This document shows positions 17,461-26,581 of a stretch of DNA of 26,581 bases, one piece after another. The notes under the pieces were generated by a model. That model was not told the DNA's origin, did not search any database, and worked only from the letters and a program-made list of their open reading frames with translations. The position numbers and the translations under genes were made by a program. Numbering within the stretch: the stretch's first letter is position 1; every line of letters starts with the position of its first letter. This DNA is from Gnetum montanum (lineage: Eukaryota; Streptophyta; Gnetopsida; Gnetales; Gnetaceae), in the NCBI GenBank assembly GCA_015680685.1, contig MNCI01011532.1:268634-295214 (forward strand), written 5' to 3'.

Positions 17461-19165
17461 AAACAGATAATAAAAAAACGTTTCCCTGCCTCTCTCGCGT
17501 CCCTTGGTTAAGTTAAATACGCGGTCTTCCCAACGGATTGGACATGCCCGTCATTTTACTTTACTGCTTTGGATGCGTAGATTTAATAATTAGATTAAAA
17601 TTTAACTACGAGAGGATTAGAACTATGACATGTTAAGTGTGAGAAATTAGAAAGTTAAGTCCAGTCCCTTTCATGAATAAAGTTTTAAATACATTAAATG
17701 AAAGTTTATTGTAACAAAGTGTAAGCACCAAGTGAACTTAAGAATTTTTTATTTACTCGAAGTTAAGGTGTGTCCCTTGCTCCTTTTTAAGTCATAAACT
17801 TAAACTTAAGAGGTCACCGACCAGAAATACATGTACTACACAAAGGTGTTGAAATTGAACATGTCCAATGGCTCAATAGGATTTGGATGTTATAAAAAAA
17901 TTATTAAAGGATTATTACTATTTAAATAAAAAGCTATGCTTTATTAATGTTTAAATAAAATTATATTTTATACACGGAGGGGGTGTTATACTTGAAATTA
18001 TTTAATTATATGCACTTTCCATATACATGGATAACATAACATTTTAGTAGAACTTAGCTATAATTGAAAAGGCATCTTAGAACCAGTCATGCTACCTCTT
18101 ATTTCCATTGATGATTCTATCAAGATGCAACAATTTCATAATTTCTTTTAGAATTTTTTTAACCAAAACTTGATGCTACTTCTAGAATTGGACCTCTAAC
18201 CTAGCATGCTAAAACTCTTACCAGTAAACTTGCACTTCATTATTATAGTATATTACAATAAGAGTTGTCATTATTTTGATATTTGTATCCCATCAAAATG
18301 GGCTAAGCCATTAAAGTTAGCAAGAGATATGGTCAACCCTCTACTTAATAATATAGTGTCTAAACATTCCTCTTTTTCTTTAAGGAGGGAAAGAGAAAAA
18401 GATGTATCAAAACCTACATGACATTTGAAAAATCATAGAAGAATACGGTCTCTAACCATGTATTTTTATTATACTTTAGTATGTGTCTTAGCGTATCCTC
18501 CTTAGGCTCAGACATGTGACTTGAAGACTTCAAAAGAATAAAATGTCTTTTGTTGATGCACCTAGGATGCAATAGCATAGATACATGAATGTAGAAGAAA
18601 AAATTGCCTATAAATATGCAATGCTTCACAAAATCCTAAATTTTAATGATTCATAGCTAGATTCTTGTAATTTTATCTTTTTAACTTTTAAATTATAATT
18701 AGGCCTAAAATGTGTATCTGAAGTCTATGGTTGGAATTTTTGTTCAAGGGATTAATCTTAGATGTCACCATTTTTCGACAATAAAGATTAAGATTGATTT
18801 CTTTCATGTTGTAGTGCTTTGACTTGAGTTGAATTTACATTTTTTTGCATTTTACATTCTATAAAATTTATTATTAAACTATTAGTATAATTTAGTATAA
18901 TGTTTTCTTTTAGGTTCACAATGAGTAATGTGCTTAAGGACTTTATATGATAACTTGGTTTTTTTAGTGGTTAGGTTGTATAATTGAAGAGCTTGATGAT
19001 ACACTAACAAAGCAAATACTCATTGCTCTACGACTTTAATTTCTTTTGCATTATCAATTAATTATATTAACTTTTATTTTCATTACGTTTTCTATTAGTT
19101 ACAAAATGAAGATAAGGTATACATTAATCAAATGCTTTAACCATACTAATAAAACCTTTTCTCAA
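17461..19165. other. Intergenic, no gene recognised
   Basis: A short GC-richer patch lies at 17480-17560, and the rest is AT-rich. An imperfect hairpin (TCTTTTTCTTT...AGAGAAAAAGA) lies near 18370-18402. Open stretches here are short and show no family signature. Confidence 0.5.
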
Positions 19166-19170
19166 CAGAC

Positions 19171-19250
19171 TACAATATTGTATCTACAATATTGTAGCCA
19201 TGCATATGTTATTATAGAGCAATGTAGTGGATCATAGTCAGCCTATAAAT
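19171..19250 (+). promoter_or_regulatory. Doubled 12-bp palindrome followed by TATA box
   Basis: TACAATATTGTA occurs twice, at 19171-19182 and 19185-19196, a 14-bp period. CCTATAAATACC lies 48 bp downstream (TATA 19244-19250). This looks like a Pol II promoter, perhaps of an LTR, but the sequence downstream could not be matched to the other LTRs here. Confidence 0.4.
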
Positions 19251-19924
19251 ACCAATCCATAGTCATGTCAGAGAAAACAACTTTCACCAACACTTAGATT
19301 CTTGCAGTTTGTTTTCGTAACTTAGACTTAAAGTTAGATTGAATGTCTATAGTGTGGTGATTAATAGTTGAATGGAATCTTTGTTTAAGTGAATTATTCC
19401 TAGTGTAATTCATGTCTAGAAAACAGATTGAAATTGTTTCTCACTATTGTAGCATTTCAATGAGCTTATTTTTACTTAGCTTAATTTTAGTTTTCATTAT
19501 GTTTACTTTCCTTAAGTCTTTTACATTTTTTTAGCATCTTACTTTTTCAATGTCCTTGAGTAAGGTAGTATAAGTACAACTAGTTTTGAGTGGAATGTGT
19601 AACTATTTTTTAACCCAACAATAACTTCACTTGATTCGCTCAGTAGTGAATTCACTTGATAATCACAGTGATAATTATATTATCCTAGGAAGTGTATAGC
19701 ACTCCAAGAAGGGATACGTATCATCATTGGCTAGAATAGATTTACATTTTTGTCATACTTAGACTTAGACTTTATTCTAATTTTCACTATATTGGCACTT
19801 AGTACAATTAAAGTTGGACAACATCAACATATCATATACCTCATTGAAAGTTAAATCATGCAACTTGAACTTCACTAACTCTATGTGAGAAGAAAACAAT
19901 CATGAATAGAGCATTAACTACTAG
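19251..19924. other. Unassigned repeat-like DNA upstream of gypsy copy 2
   Basis: No coding frame. Parts weakly resemble 18690-18920 (GGAATTTTTGTTCAAG / GGAATCTTTGTTTAAG and a following GATTGA.. TTTCT..T.TTGTAG block). It may be LTR material, but the boundaries are not visible. Confidence 0.35.
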
Positions 19925-20019
19925 TAAATTTACATTGTCCAACCATAGGTTAAAATCAGGTTGCATGTGAATACTCATGACTTATATGGTTAAGTGTTAG
20001 AATACCCAACTACTCATCA
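19925..20019 (+). repeat. 3' end of the 5' LTR of gypsy copy 2
   Basis: The final ~95 bases align with the end of LTR 1: GCATG.GAATACTCATGA..., TATGGTTAAGTGT, ACTCATCA. It ends in CA two bases before a decayed primer site. Upstream LTR sequence could not be aligned. Confidence 0.65.
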
Positions 20020-20020
20020 T

Positions 20021-20038
20021 TGGCACTATTGTTGAGGA
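20021..20038 (+). promoter_or_regulatory. Decayed tRNA-Asp primer binding site
   Basis: TGGCACTATTGTTGAGGA compared with the site at 3094-3111. All five differences are C-to-T or G-to-A transitions. Confidence 0.75.
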
Positions 20039-20269
20039 TGTGTCAATGTTTGCTAGTTAGTTAATTTTTACAAAGTTTGTTCTATCAAGCCTTACAAGTA
20101 TAATTTCACACTTAAAAATATTTCTCTTAAAATGTACACATACTTAAGCATCAAACACTTAACATAGCTTCTGTAATTAACGAAAAATACATATTTTCTA
20201 CCAAACTTAATAAAGGTCATGACAAGGACTATAATGAAGAAGAATGAAGTGCACTGATGCAAACTAAGA

Positions 20270-20800
20270 TTTCCTATGCTCACACTAATCCTTACTATCC
20301 TAACTTTACATTTGTTTTTCACTAGGATGAACAACTCAAATGGAGAGATTTACAAGACAACATTATCTTACTACTAGAACTTTCAACACCATTGATGCTT
20401 CAAGCAACCCTTATGAGGTCAAACTTAAGCCATGTGCAAGAAGGCTACCAGATAACCAAACACATGACCAGACCATACCAACCTATAGATGCTCAAGTGA
20501 GAAGAAATACCATCATGGAGATAAGACATGAGCATGATAAGAGAAAAAAAGTACCTTAAATAGTTATCCTAGAAGAGAAAGAAGATGACATTTCAAATGA
20601 AGAAATTTTATCAAACTCGTGAATCTCATTCTCAAATACTAATAATCCATATCAAGGTTCCATCAAGATACAGCTGCATTTAGCTCTTTTAGAAACATCC
20701 AAAGAAGATAAGAAAGGCTCCAGACTTAGGAGAAATTCAAGACCTAAGACCTTCACTAAATCTAAAGGGGATGAATCAAGGAGTCATAGAAGGAAAACTA
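20270..20800 (+). pseudogene. Gag N-terminal remnant of gypsy copy 2
   Basis: The frame reads YAHTNPYYPNFTFVFH, a TAG where copy 1 has Gln, then DEQLKWRDLQDN, directly matching copy 1 at about 2890-2800. Downstream a Lys/Glu/Ser-rich stretch corresponds to the charged tail, without a continuous frame. Not functional. Confidence 0.7.
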
Positions 20801-21091
20801 GCTGACACTGTTCTCCAACTTCTTCCTCTTCTTCCTGATACTCATATATAGATTCTAATAAGAGAGAAATAAGATTGAGGGATTATGATGGGGAAATGAA
20901 AATACCATGGGAGATATGCACATTGAAGAAGACATCCTGATCATGAAGAAGATAACTATGAGAGAAGAAGAGAAAGGATCCAATGTTAAGAGATAAATCA
21001 TCATGAGCATCAGAGGGGTCATCACTACAGTAAAGCTCACAAACCCAAAGACTACAAAGAACCACTAATGACCACTTAAAACATGATTAAC

Positions 21092-21905
21092 ATTAGGAAA
21101 GTTATGTATATCCCAACCAAGCATGTAAAGGATAGTCGCATTAAGAGACGAGATATGAACAATATTCCAAGATTTGAAGGTGGATATAACGTAGATCCAC
21201 AACACCATCTCCAAGCCTTTCATAATTTTTTTTCCCTACAAAACATTGAAAATGATTAACAAAAATTAAATTTATTACATAGGTTCCTAGGTCATAGATT
21301 TTCTCAAGGAAAATAACTCTGACACATTGTCGATGGGCTAAGAAACAAGACTAGAGAAACACTTGGGGTATATGCCCAATGTAGACTATCTGAAATGATA
21401 GCTCATCGAATCCAAAGACTCATTGATCAAGTGGAAAAAAAGAAAGAGAGTTAAGAAAAAGAAAATCAGTAGAAGAATACAATAGAGATCGCACAATAAT
21501 AAGAAAGAATGTAAGAATATGTGAATTACAAGAAGAGGAAACTTTGGAAGATATGATCCAACGAAAAACTTTACCAATCCAAAAATTGATTAATGATATT
21601 TCAACCAAGGTAGAGAAAATATGGGATTTTGTAGATGAAAAATTTACTATAGCACTAAAGATAGCAAAGGAAAAGACTAAACAAGTCCTAAATAGAAGAA
21701 AAACAAAAAGAAGAGAAGAGAAAATGAATGAAAGAACTACAAGAACAAAGGAAAAGTTATTGTAGTAGAGGAATTAATGGAATCTAATTCAAAAGATGAT
21801 GAAGGATGCAAAGTGTGCCAATATGAACATTCTAAGGGACGTTGCCCTATTATAGCCCACTTACAAGAGTCTGAGCCATATGTACTTAATCTAAACTTTT
21901 TCAAG
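21092..21905 (+). pseudogene. Gag core and zinc knuckle of gypsy copy 2, with deletion
   Basis: KDSRIKRRDMNNIPRFEGGY and VDPQHHLQAFH match the gag core. After LQNIEND*QKLNLLHR it jumps to a GHRFSQGK...HIVDGLRNKT segment, so about 80 codons including the AESWYWS block are missing. RETLGVYAQCRLSEM, IQKLINDISTKVEKIWDF and CKVCQYEHSKGRCPII follow (knuckle at about 21807-21854, all four ligands present). Multiple stops show decay. Confidence 0.8.
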
Positions 21906-22600
21906 AAATAAATGCTTAGATGATTACCTTATCCATAGGGCAATTTTCAATAAGCCTACCAAAAAATGTACTATCCAATTGGTGCTTATGCTCATCCACA
22001 AGAGTAATACCAACAACAATGGCAACACTCACAATCATGGGGAATGCCACCACCAAGGTAATGATATTCATACAGGTAGCCTGACTCCTATGGATACTAC
22101 GTCCAATGTTTGATCTCTATGAGGAACACTTCTATTCATGTTTTCTAATCTTATTATCCACTAGAATATCACAAACCCACTGCTGCATGCATGGATCGAA
22201 ATTCTTACACATCCAAATCATTAGTCGGTTCTTCATACTAAGCTCTCAATCCATTACCACTAGTATCACCGCTAGTTAGGCAAGGAGAATTGCTAATGAA
22301 ACCTCAGTAGAAAAATGCTACTAGGGTAGTACGTATACAAAGAGAGAATCATACCAACAATGCTAAAGGCAAATCAAGGAAATGTCCTTTCTTCAAGATA
22401 AATCTAGAAAAGGCTTGTAGAGCTAAGGCTTCATCCAATCATGTTCCTTCTATGATAGATTCTCCTATAATCACCATGCTTCTACAACCACCAAATCAAA
22501 AACTTACAACTATCATGCTAGCTAATATACTATTAGATAGAATAAAGGTAGAAGCACTTCCCAAAAAATGAATAGATCTTGAAAATCCTCTAATTTATTT
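21906..22600 (+). pseudogene. Linker region of gypsy copy 2
   Basis: QQWQHSQSWGMPPP near 22013-22055 and YSYR.PDSYGYY near 22065-22100 match the Pro/Gln/Tyr-rich linker of copy 1. The rest aligns loosely. No domain. Confidence 0.55.
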
Positions 22601-23181
22601 ACAAATTGCTAAAAAATTCACTATGCAAAGCTCTACTAGACTCAAGTTCTAGAGTTAACCTGATATCTCAGGAAACATACAAGGCATGTCACCTACTACT
22701 ATTAAATAAATGAAACATAAGACTAAAGCTTGTAGATCAATTAGTCACCATTCCTTTGGAATAGATAGAAGATATGATGACCACTATTAATGGGTGATCC
22801 TATCTAGCTAAATTTCTTATAATCAATATGAAGAATGATTATATGGACTTTCCAATCATCATGAAAAGAGCATGGATTAGCACAATTGATGCTAATAAAG
22901 ATGTGCATGGAGCCATATAGACATAAATAATTTCATGCATTACTGACAATGAAGAAGGTTGTAGTTGTGGACCAAAAGTCCAAAACATCAACACGATCCT
23001 TACACCAATCCATAACAAAATTGAAAAACAATGTATACACAAAAAGAAACAATAACCACTAAACCAAAATACACCCAATGATTAAGAAGTAACAATATCA
23101 AACTATATAAAACATGCATGGAAACATCTAACCAACTTATCAACTCCTATCCCAAGAAATTGGCCTAAATCAAAACCCTAA
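22601..23181 (+). pseudogene. Protease and pol-proximal remnant of gypsy copy 2
   Basis: LLDSSSRVNLISQETYKACH (about 22632-22690) is the retropepsin motif. Here the catalytic Asp is kept but the Gly of D-S-G is Ser, one G-to-A step. DFPIIMKRAWISTIDANKD follows at 22838-22894, as in copy 1. Reading continues with few stops through KVQNINTILTPIHNKIEKQC to about 23175, apparently polyprotein, until the opposite-strand LTR starts. Inactive. Confidence 0.72.
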
Positions 23182-24060
23182 TCATGAGTGACAAGTATTC
23201 CCTATGCCCAACCATATGAATTACAAGTGTTCATGTACAACCTAATTGAATTTGATGGATAGGACTAGTTGTACATCTAGATCGTTAAGCATTAATTGCA
23301 GTTCACTATTTTTCCACTTGGACTAGTGGTAGCTTTTTCACGTATGGTTTAGTCCAAAGTAAGGCATATGATGGTTGATGTTGTTGTGGCTTTATGCTAC
23401 TCTTGATAATAATAAAGAAATTAATTATTTAATCTAATTAACAACAAAAGGTAAAGTCTAAACTGGCATATAGTCAATGAGTGTCTGTTCCTAGCTTACC
23501 ATACACATCCTAAACCCATGTATCAACTTCTAGGATTACCAAGCATTATGCTATTAGGTGAACCAAGAAATAACATTACTAGGATTACTAAGCGAATATG
23601 TGTTTATGCTTGAAATTGGTCATGCTCATTCTACCAATTGACTAATACACATGAAAATGTAAATATTAATTAAGTACATTAAGAGTAAATTGCATGAAAA
23701 GTAAATTTAATCTAAGTCAAAGTGTTGCAATGAATAAGAATCAATCTCGATCTTATTGTCATTCATGGAATGTGTCTAGGTACATTGCCACTTGAATAAG
23801 ACATCATACAACTAACTTAGATCCACATCATGAGCACTCACTAACTATTCTCTAAGACTATGAAATAAAACTACAAGGGTTTGACTACTCTATAAACAAA
23901 AGAATGTCATCAATATGGTTGGTGCAAGAATTTATATAGGTGGCACAAAACATTATGTCGATGTGTATGCATTAATGTAGCAAAATGCCTATCAAAGCAA
24001 TCATGTTGATGGGTTCGCATCCATGAGATCCCATCAATGTAGGTAGAAGATGACTAATCA
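23182..24060 (-). repeat. LTR 3, probably a 3' LTR, inserted into gypsy copy 2
   Basis: In plus-strand order the end TCATGAGTGACAAG, then CCCAACCATATGAAT, GTTCATGTAC, CTTACCATACACATCC and ATTACCAAGC follow the same order as LTR 1 read from 3113. A TATA-like TATATAAAT lies near 23930 on the minus strand. It starts TGATTAGTCA at 24060, directly after a G-rich polypurine tract, and ends at 23182. Its length, 879 bp, is near that of LTR 1. It is therefore oriented opposite to copy 2. Confidence 0.72.
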
Positions 24061-24075
24061 TACCCCCACAATTGA
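24061..24075 (-). promoter_or_regulatory. Polypurine tract before LTR 3
   Basis: Minus strand AATTGTGGGGGTA ends immediately before TGATTAG of the LTR. G-rich tracts here prime plus-strand cDNA synthesis in Tat/Athila elements (family knowledge). It marks LTR 3 as a 3' LTR. Confidence 0.65.
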
Positions 24076-24279
24076 ATAAAAACTTATCATTAAGTAAACA
24101 AAAGGAGGAACAAGCTTCTTACAAAATTATAGAAGGGCATGGAATTTATTAACTAACTAAATGACACACAATCTAACTCAAACAAATGTCAAGTGCCCAA
24201 GTGTATGGATTTATAATTTTTACAAATATTGGTGTTCATGATAACAAAATTGAACATCATGAAAAAAATTGACTACACA

Positions 24280-25608
24280 GCTCCTCTGGCAACTTGAAGA
24301 TGAGGACGAAAATCAAATGGTGTCAGGAAATGAAGGTTCCTAAGGTGCCAAAGGACCTTCTCCTACCTCTAGTGAACACAGCTATTTTGGTTGAGGTTGT
24401 CGTTATGGATGTCCACTTATAGCTACAACTACTAATGGAAGATGGAAAGCATTCAACAATGCTTTCATCTGGTCCATGTAGCATTGCCAATGTGGGCCAG
24501 AATGGGAATATCCCATGGATAGGGAATTGTAGAGAACAACTCCTTCACATTGAAAAACCAAGTTGTAATTATTTTCATTCCACATCAAATGCCTTGACAA
24601 CGTTTTGTAGTTCCTAGTAGTCATTCATCTTGTGGGCTAGGTTCTTAGCGGTTAAACTCTAATTAGTGAAGCATGCTCTAAGAACTTCAAGTTCAAAATT
24701 TATCATTTTAACTTTTTGCTTCATCTTCTTATGATGCTTGAACTTGGTCTTGTACAACAGGTATAAGCTAGCCACCTACTTTTTCAAATCTGACCATGTC
24801 CTTCTAGTAGTAAGCATTGCCAAGTTTTAGTCATCTCCTTGATCTATAACTCATTGAGGTACATTTCTTCTTTATTTTATTCATTCAATTCATCAAAGAT
24901 GAGCTACCATACATCACCTCCTTCTTGGAGCTACTGGAGATCCTCATTCATATTTTCCTTTACCAATTGGATATATTTTTCATTAATTTCCTTTTGTAAG
25001 TTGACCTAGTCCCTATAGTGATTCTTGAGCCTTTTGAATTTAAGAACCTCATTCTTCTAGGTGGTGATTTCAATTGCAAATTTCTAGCAAAGGGCACAAA
25101 CCTCATTCATCGAGAGATTAATATTTTCTGCTATTAACCTCCTTAGATCCATGGTCACCTTGGAAAGCTACTCTTATTGTTGTCTCATATATTAGACCAT
25201 ATGCTCTTTCTAGAGCTCAACATGATGCAAGTGATGATTATCCTTGGTCAAAATGGCATTCTCCTAATGAACCTTTGACAAGTCCTTCTAAATGTTGTAA
25301 ATAGTGGCATCTGGAATGAATTAGTTAAAGATTACTAACTCCTTGGCATACCTAGCCTCTTGAAGTTTGGGCTGAAGTTGTTTAAAAGATTCATCCATGG
25401 TTATAGTCTGGCTGAGTACAGTGGGATTAGAGAGATGGGCTCTTAACTCCACAACTTTAGTAGCCAAGCATCAATTTTTCTCTATGGCTACCTCAAGCTA
25501 GCCATTTTCAATGAGTTACTTTCCCTTTTTCTCTAACAATGTTGACTAGATATCAAGGATGTCATCCAGAAGGTCAAAGACCTCTGGAATCGGTTGCTAG
25601 GTTCTCAT
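24280..25608 (-). pseudogene. Coiled-coil protein reading frame, 3' ORF of gypsy element
   Basis: From ATG 25608 a single frame can be followed for 276 codons to 24781 with 20 stops and no indel (13 TAG, 5 TAA, 2 TGA). Between stops the protein is strongly helical and charged: FDLLDDILDI, FKQLQPKLQEARYAKEL, KVTMDLRRLIAENINL, KNEVLKFKRLKNHYRD and LQKEINEKYIQLVKEN. After a shift near 24780 the pattern continues with KTKFKHHKKMKQKVKM and EVLRA. This is a long coiled coil of unknown function. It lies in the same direction as LTR 3 and just before its polypurine tract, the place of an extra 3' ORF in Tat/Athila elements. A captured host gene fragment is the alternative. Confidence 0.7.
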
Positions 25609-25624
25609 TGTGGACCTTTTGGTG

Positions 25625-26342
25625 TGTCAAAATGTTAAGTAAAATGGAGTTAAATATTTTTTTTATGGTTGTGTAATTGTTGTATTTGTAGGAAAAAGTA
25701 CATGGGAAACCAATATGAGATGACAAGAAACAAATAGGTTTAGATAAAAGAAGAGATCAAAGGAGAAGGTCATCCACAAGTTGTCAAGCAAACACGCAAG
25801 AACATGGACAAGGACCAAATGACTCACAAGAAAAGTTGACATCTTCAAAAACTTGTAAGAGCATGTAGAAGTATAAGATCATGAACAAGGAATGAAGAAT
25901 TCAAGTGTAAAGAAAGGATGAAAAAAATATGTCTCTGATAAATAATAGATGTCTTGGTAGAATTGAAGGTAGCATAAATAAAGATGTCTCTATAAAACAA
26001 TAAACATCTTTCATCAAACAAAGATGTCTTTCACCAAACAAAGGTGTCTTTCCAAAATGAAGGCTAGTTATAGAAATACATCTTTTACTAGATGAAAACA
26101 TCTTCCTAGAATGGAGGGCAGATGCAGAAAGATGTCTTAGCCACAAAGACGATGTTGTCCATGACTATTATGTAGCCATTGCATGATTTCTAAGATGAAT
26201 TTAGAAACATAGTGGTTATAAGAAGAAATCATTCTCATTAAGAAATATGCAAGCTTTTTTACTATCATTATGTAATCATTTGATAATCATTGTAATCATT
26301 ATTGCTCCTCATTATACTATCTTTTATTTGTTGTAAAGTGAG
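25625..26342. other. Non-coding region with AGATGTCT-like motif repeats
   Basis: Between about 25930 and 26140, AAAGATGTCTT-like or reverse-sense AACATCTT words occur roughly ten times at irregular 15-35 bp spacing, separated by CA-rich or AC(C/A)AAACAAA text. No credible protein is present. It may be the distal U3 of the plus-strand LTR that follows, or decayed flanking repeat. Confidence 0.5.
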
Positions 26343-26581
26343 TGATGAGATGCAATTTTCACAAGCCGCGATATCGTAGCCGCCGCAATATCGCATCATC
26401 CCCTATGATGTCACATACGTGATATCGTGGTCCATTGCCAAATCTATAAATAAGAGGTGGCCCTCCCCTTATTTCCCATCCTAGGCTTAAAGTAGGGAAA
26501 CTCTGGTAGTTTGATCACTCCAGAGATAGAATATTTTCCATGTGCCCGCAGTAAGAGTCCCCAAGTGAACAGATCTTTATT
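26343..26581 (+). repeat. LTR 4 (partial), related to LTR 1, plus strand
   Basis: TGATGAGATGCAATTTT, GATATC arms, CTATAAATAAGAGG, GATCAC-CCAGAGATAGAATATTTTCC, ATGTGCCCG and CCCAAGTGAAC follow in the order and spacing of LTR 1 in reverse complement. The LTR runs off the right edge about a quarter of the way through. Being inverted relative to LTR 1 and LTR 3, it belongs to a separate insertion. Confidence 0.85.
26444..26454 (+). promoter_or_regulatory. TATA box of LTR 4
   Basis: CTATAAATAAG, identical to the box in LTR 1 at 3948-3958. Confidence 0.75.

Larger units (their letters stand above)
20021..23181 (+). mobile_element. Older gypsy copy 2, internal region
   Basis: Gag, zinc knuckle, Pro/Gln linker and protease of the same family as 1-3111 follow in order on the plus strand. 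The copy carries far more stops, a large gag deletion, and breaks at 23181 where an opposite-strand LTR begins. Reverse transcriptase is not reached. Confidence 0.8.

Noticed and set aside
20883-21065. Minus-strand open frames between 20855 and 21608
   Set aside because: They overlap decayed gag on the plus strand and have no family signature.
22839-23078. Minus-strand hydrophobic open frame
   Set aside because: It is the complement of the gypsy copy 2 polyprotein, which reads on the plus strand with matches to copy 1.
24780-25608. Recoded gene using TAG as Gln
   Set aside because: TAA and TGA stops are also present, a frameshift follows, and the neighbouring zinc-finger gene uses the standard code with many CAG codons.
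26343-26581. LTR 4 as the partner LTR of element 1
   Set aside because: It is inverted relative to LTR 1 and only about four bases in five are identical, so they cannot be the two ends of one insertion.

Overview
The window looks like a piece of a large, AT-rich, repeat-filled nuclear genome from a seed plant, possibly a gymnosperm. The evidence is plant-type LTR retrotransposons (a Ty3/gypsy family with a tRNA-Asp primer site and a Ty1/copia element), a tRNA-derived SINE, a scrap of plant mitochondrial nad5, and one spliced plant-type C2H2 zinc-finger gene. There are no bacterial operons, CRISPR arrays or intact mobile-element polyproteins. The gymnosperm assignment is an inference and is not proven by any single motif.

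Layout. (1) 1-4073, minus strand: the 5' part of a Tat/Athila-like gypsy element, with 5' LTR (3113-4073), tRNA-Asp primer binding site, gag, a zinc-knuckle-like segment, a Pro/Gln/Tyr-rich linker and protease. The gag is broken by a 78-bp duplication carrying a single assembly N. (2) 4074-6620: AT-rich DNA with no gene, built from several old tandem duplications. (3) about 6620-10540, plus strand: a decayed copia element with LTR-like repeats, tRNA-Met-like primer site, gag, protease and integrase but no visible reverse transcriptase/RNase H. A 97-bp tRNA-derived SINE with a perfect 16-bp target duplication sits in its leader. (4) 10541-17560: the genic island. It holds tandem repeats, a tRNA-like promoter pair beside a 127-bp nad5 fragment, and a four-exon minus-strand zinc-finger gene (15291-16892) with a GC-AG intron and 155-bp tandem repeats upstream. 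(5) 17560-19900: no recognisable gene. (6) 19925-23181, plus strand: an older copy of the same gypsy family, cut off inside pol. (7) 23182-25608, minus strand: an LTR of the same broad family abutting that copy, preceded in its own direction by a polypurine tract and a decayed coiled-coil reading frame. (8) 26343-26581: the start of another LTR closely related to the first, now on the plus strand.

The zinc-finger gene is the only apparently functional protein gene; it probably encodes a nuclear DNA-binding regulator. The rest is a layered record of insertions. Decay is dominated by C-to-T and G-to-A changes: CAG/CAA codons turned into stops, primer sites altered only by transitions, and protease or integrase active sites lost by single G-to-A steps. 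This fits long-term cytosine methylation of silenced elements. I found no convincing new multi-gene system. The most novel candidates are the SINE, the coiled-coil third reading frame of the gypsy family, and the conserved GTAC-centred palindromes in its LTR.
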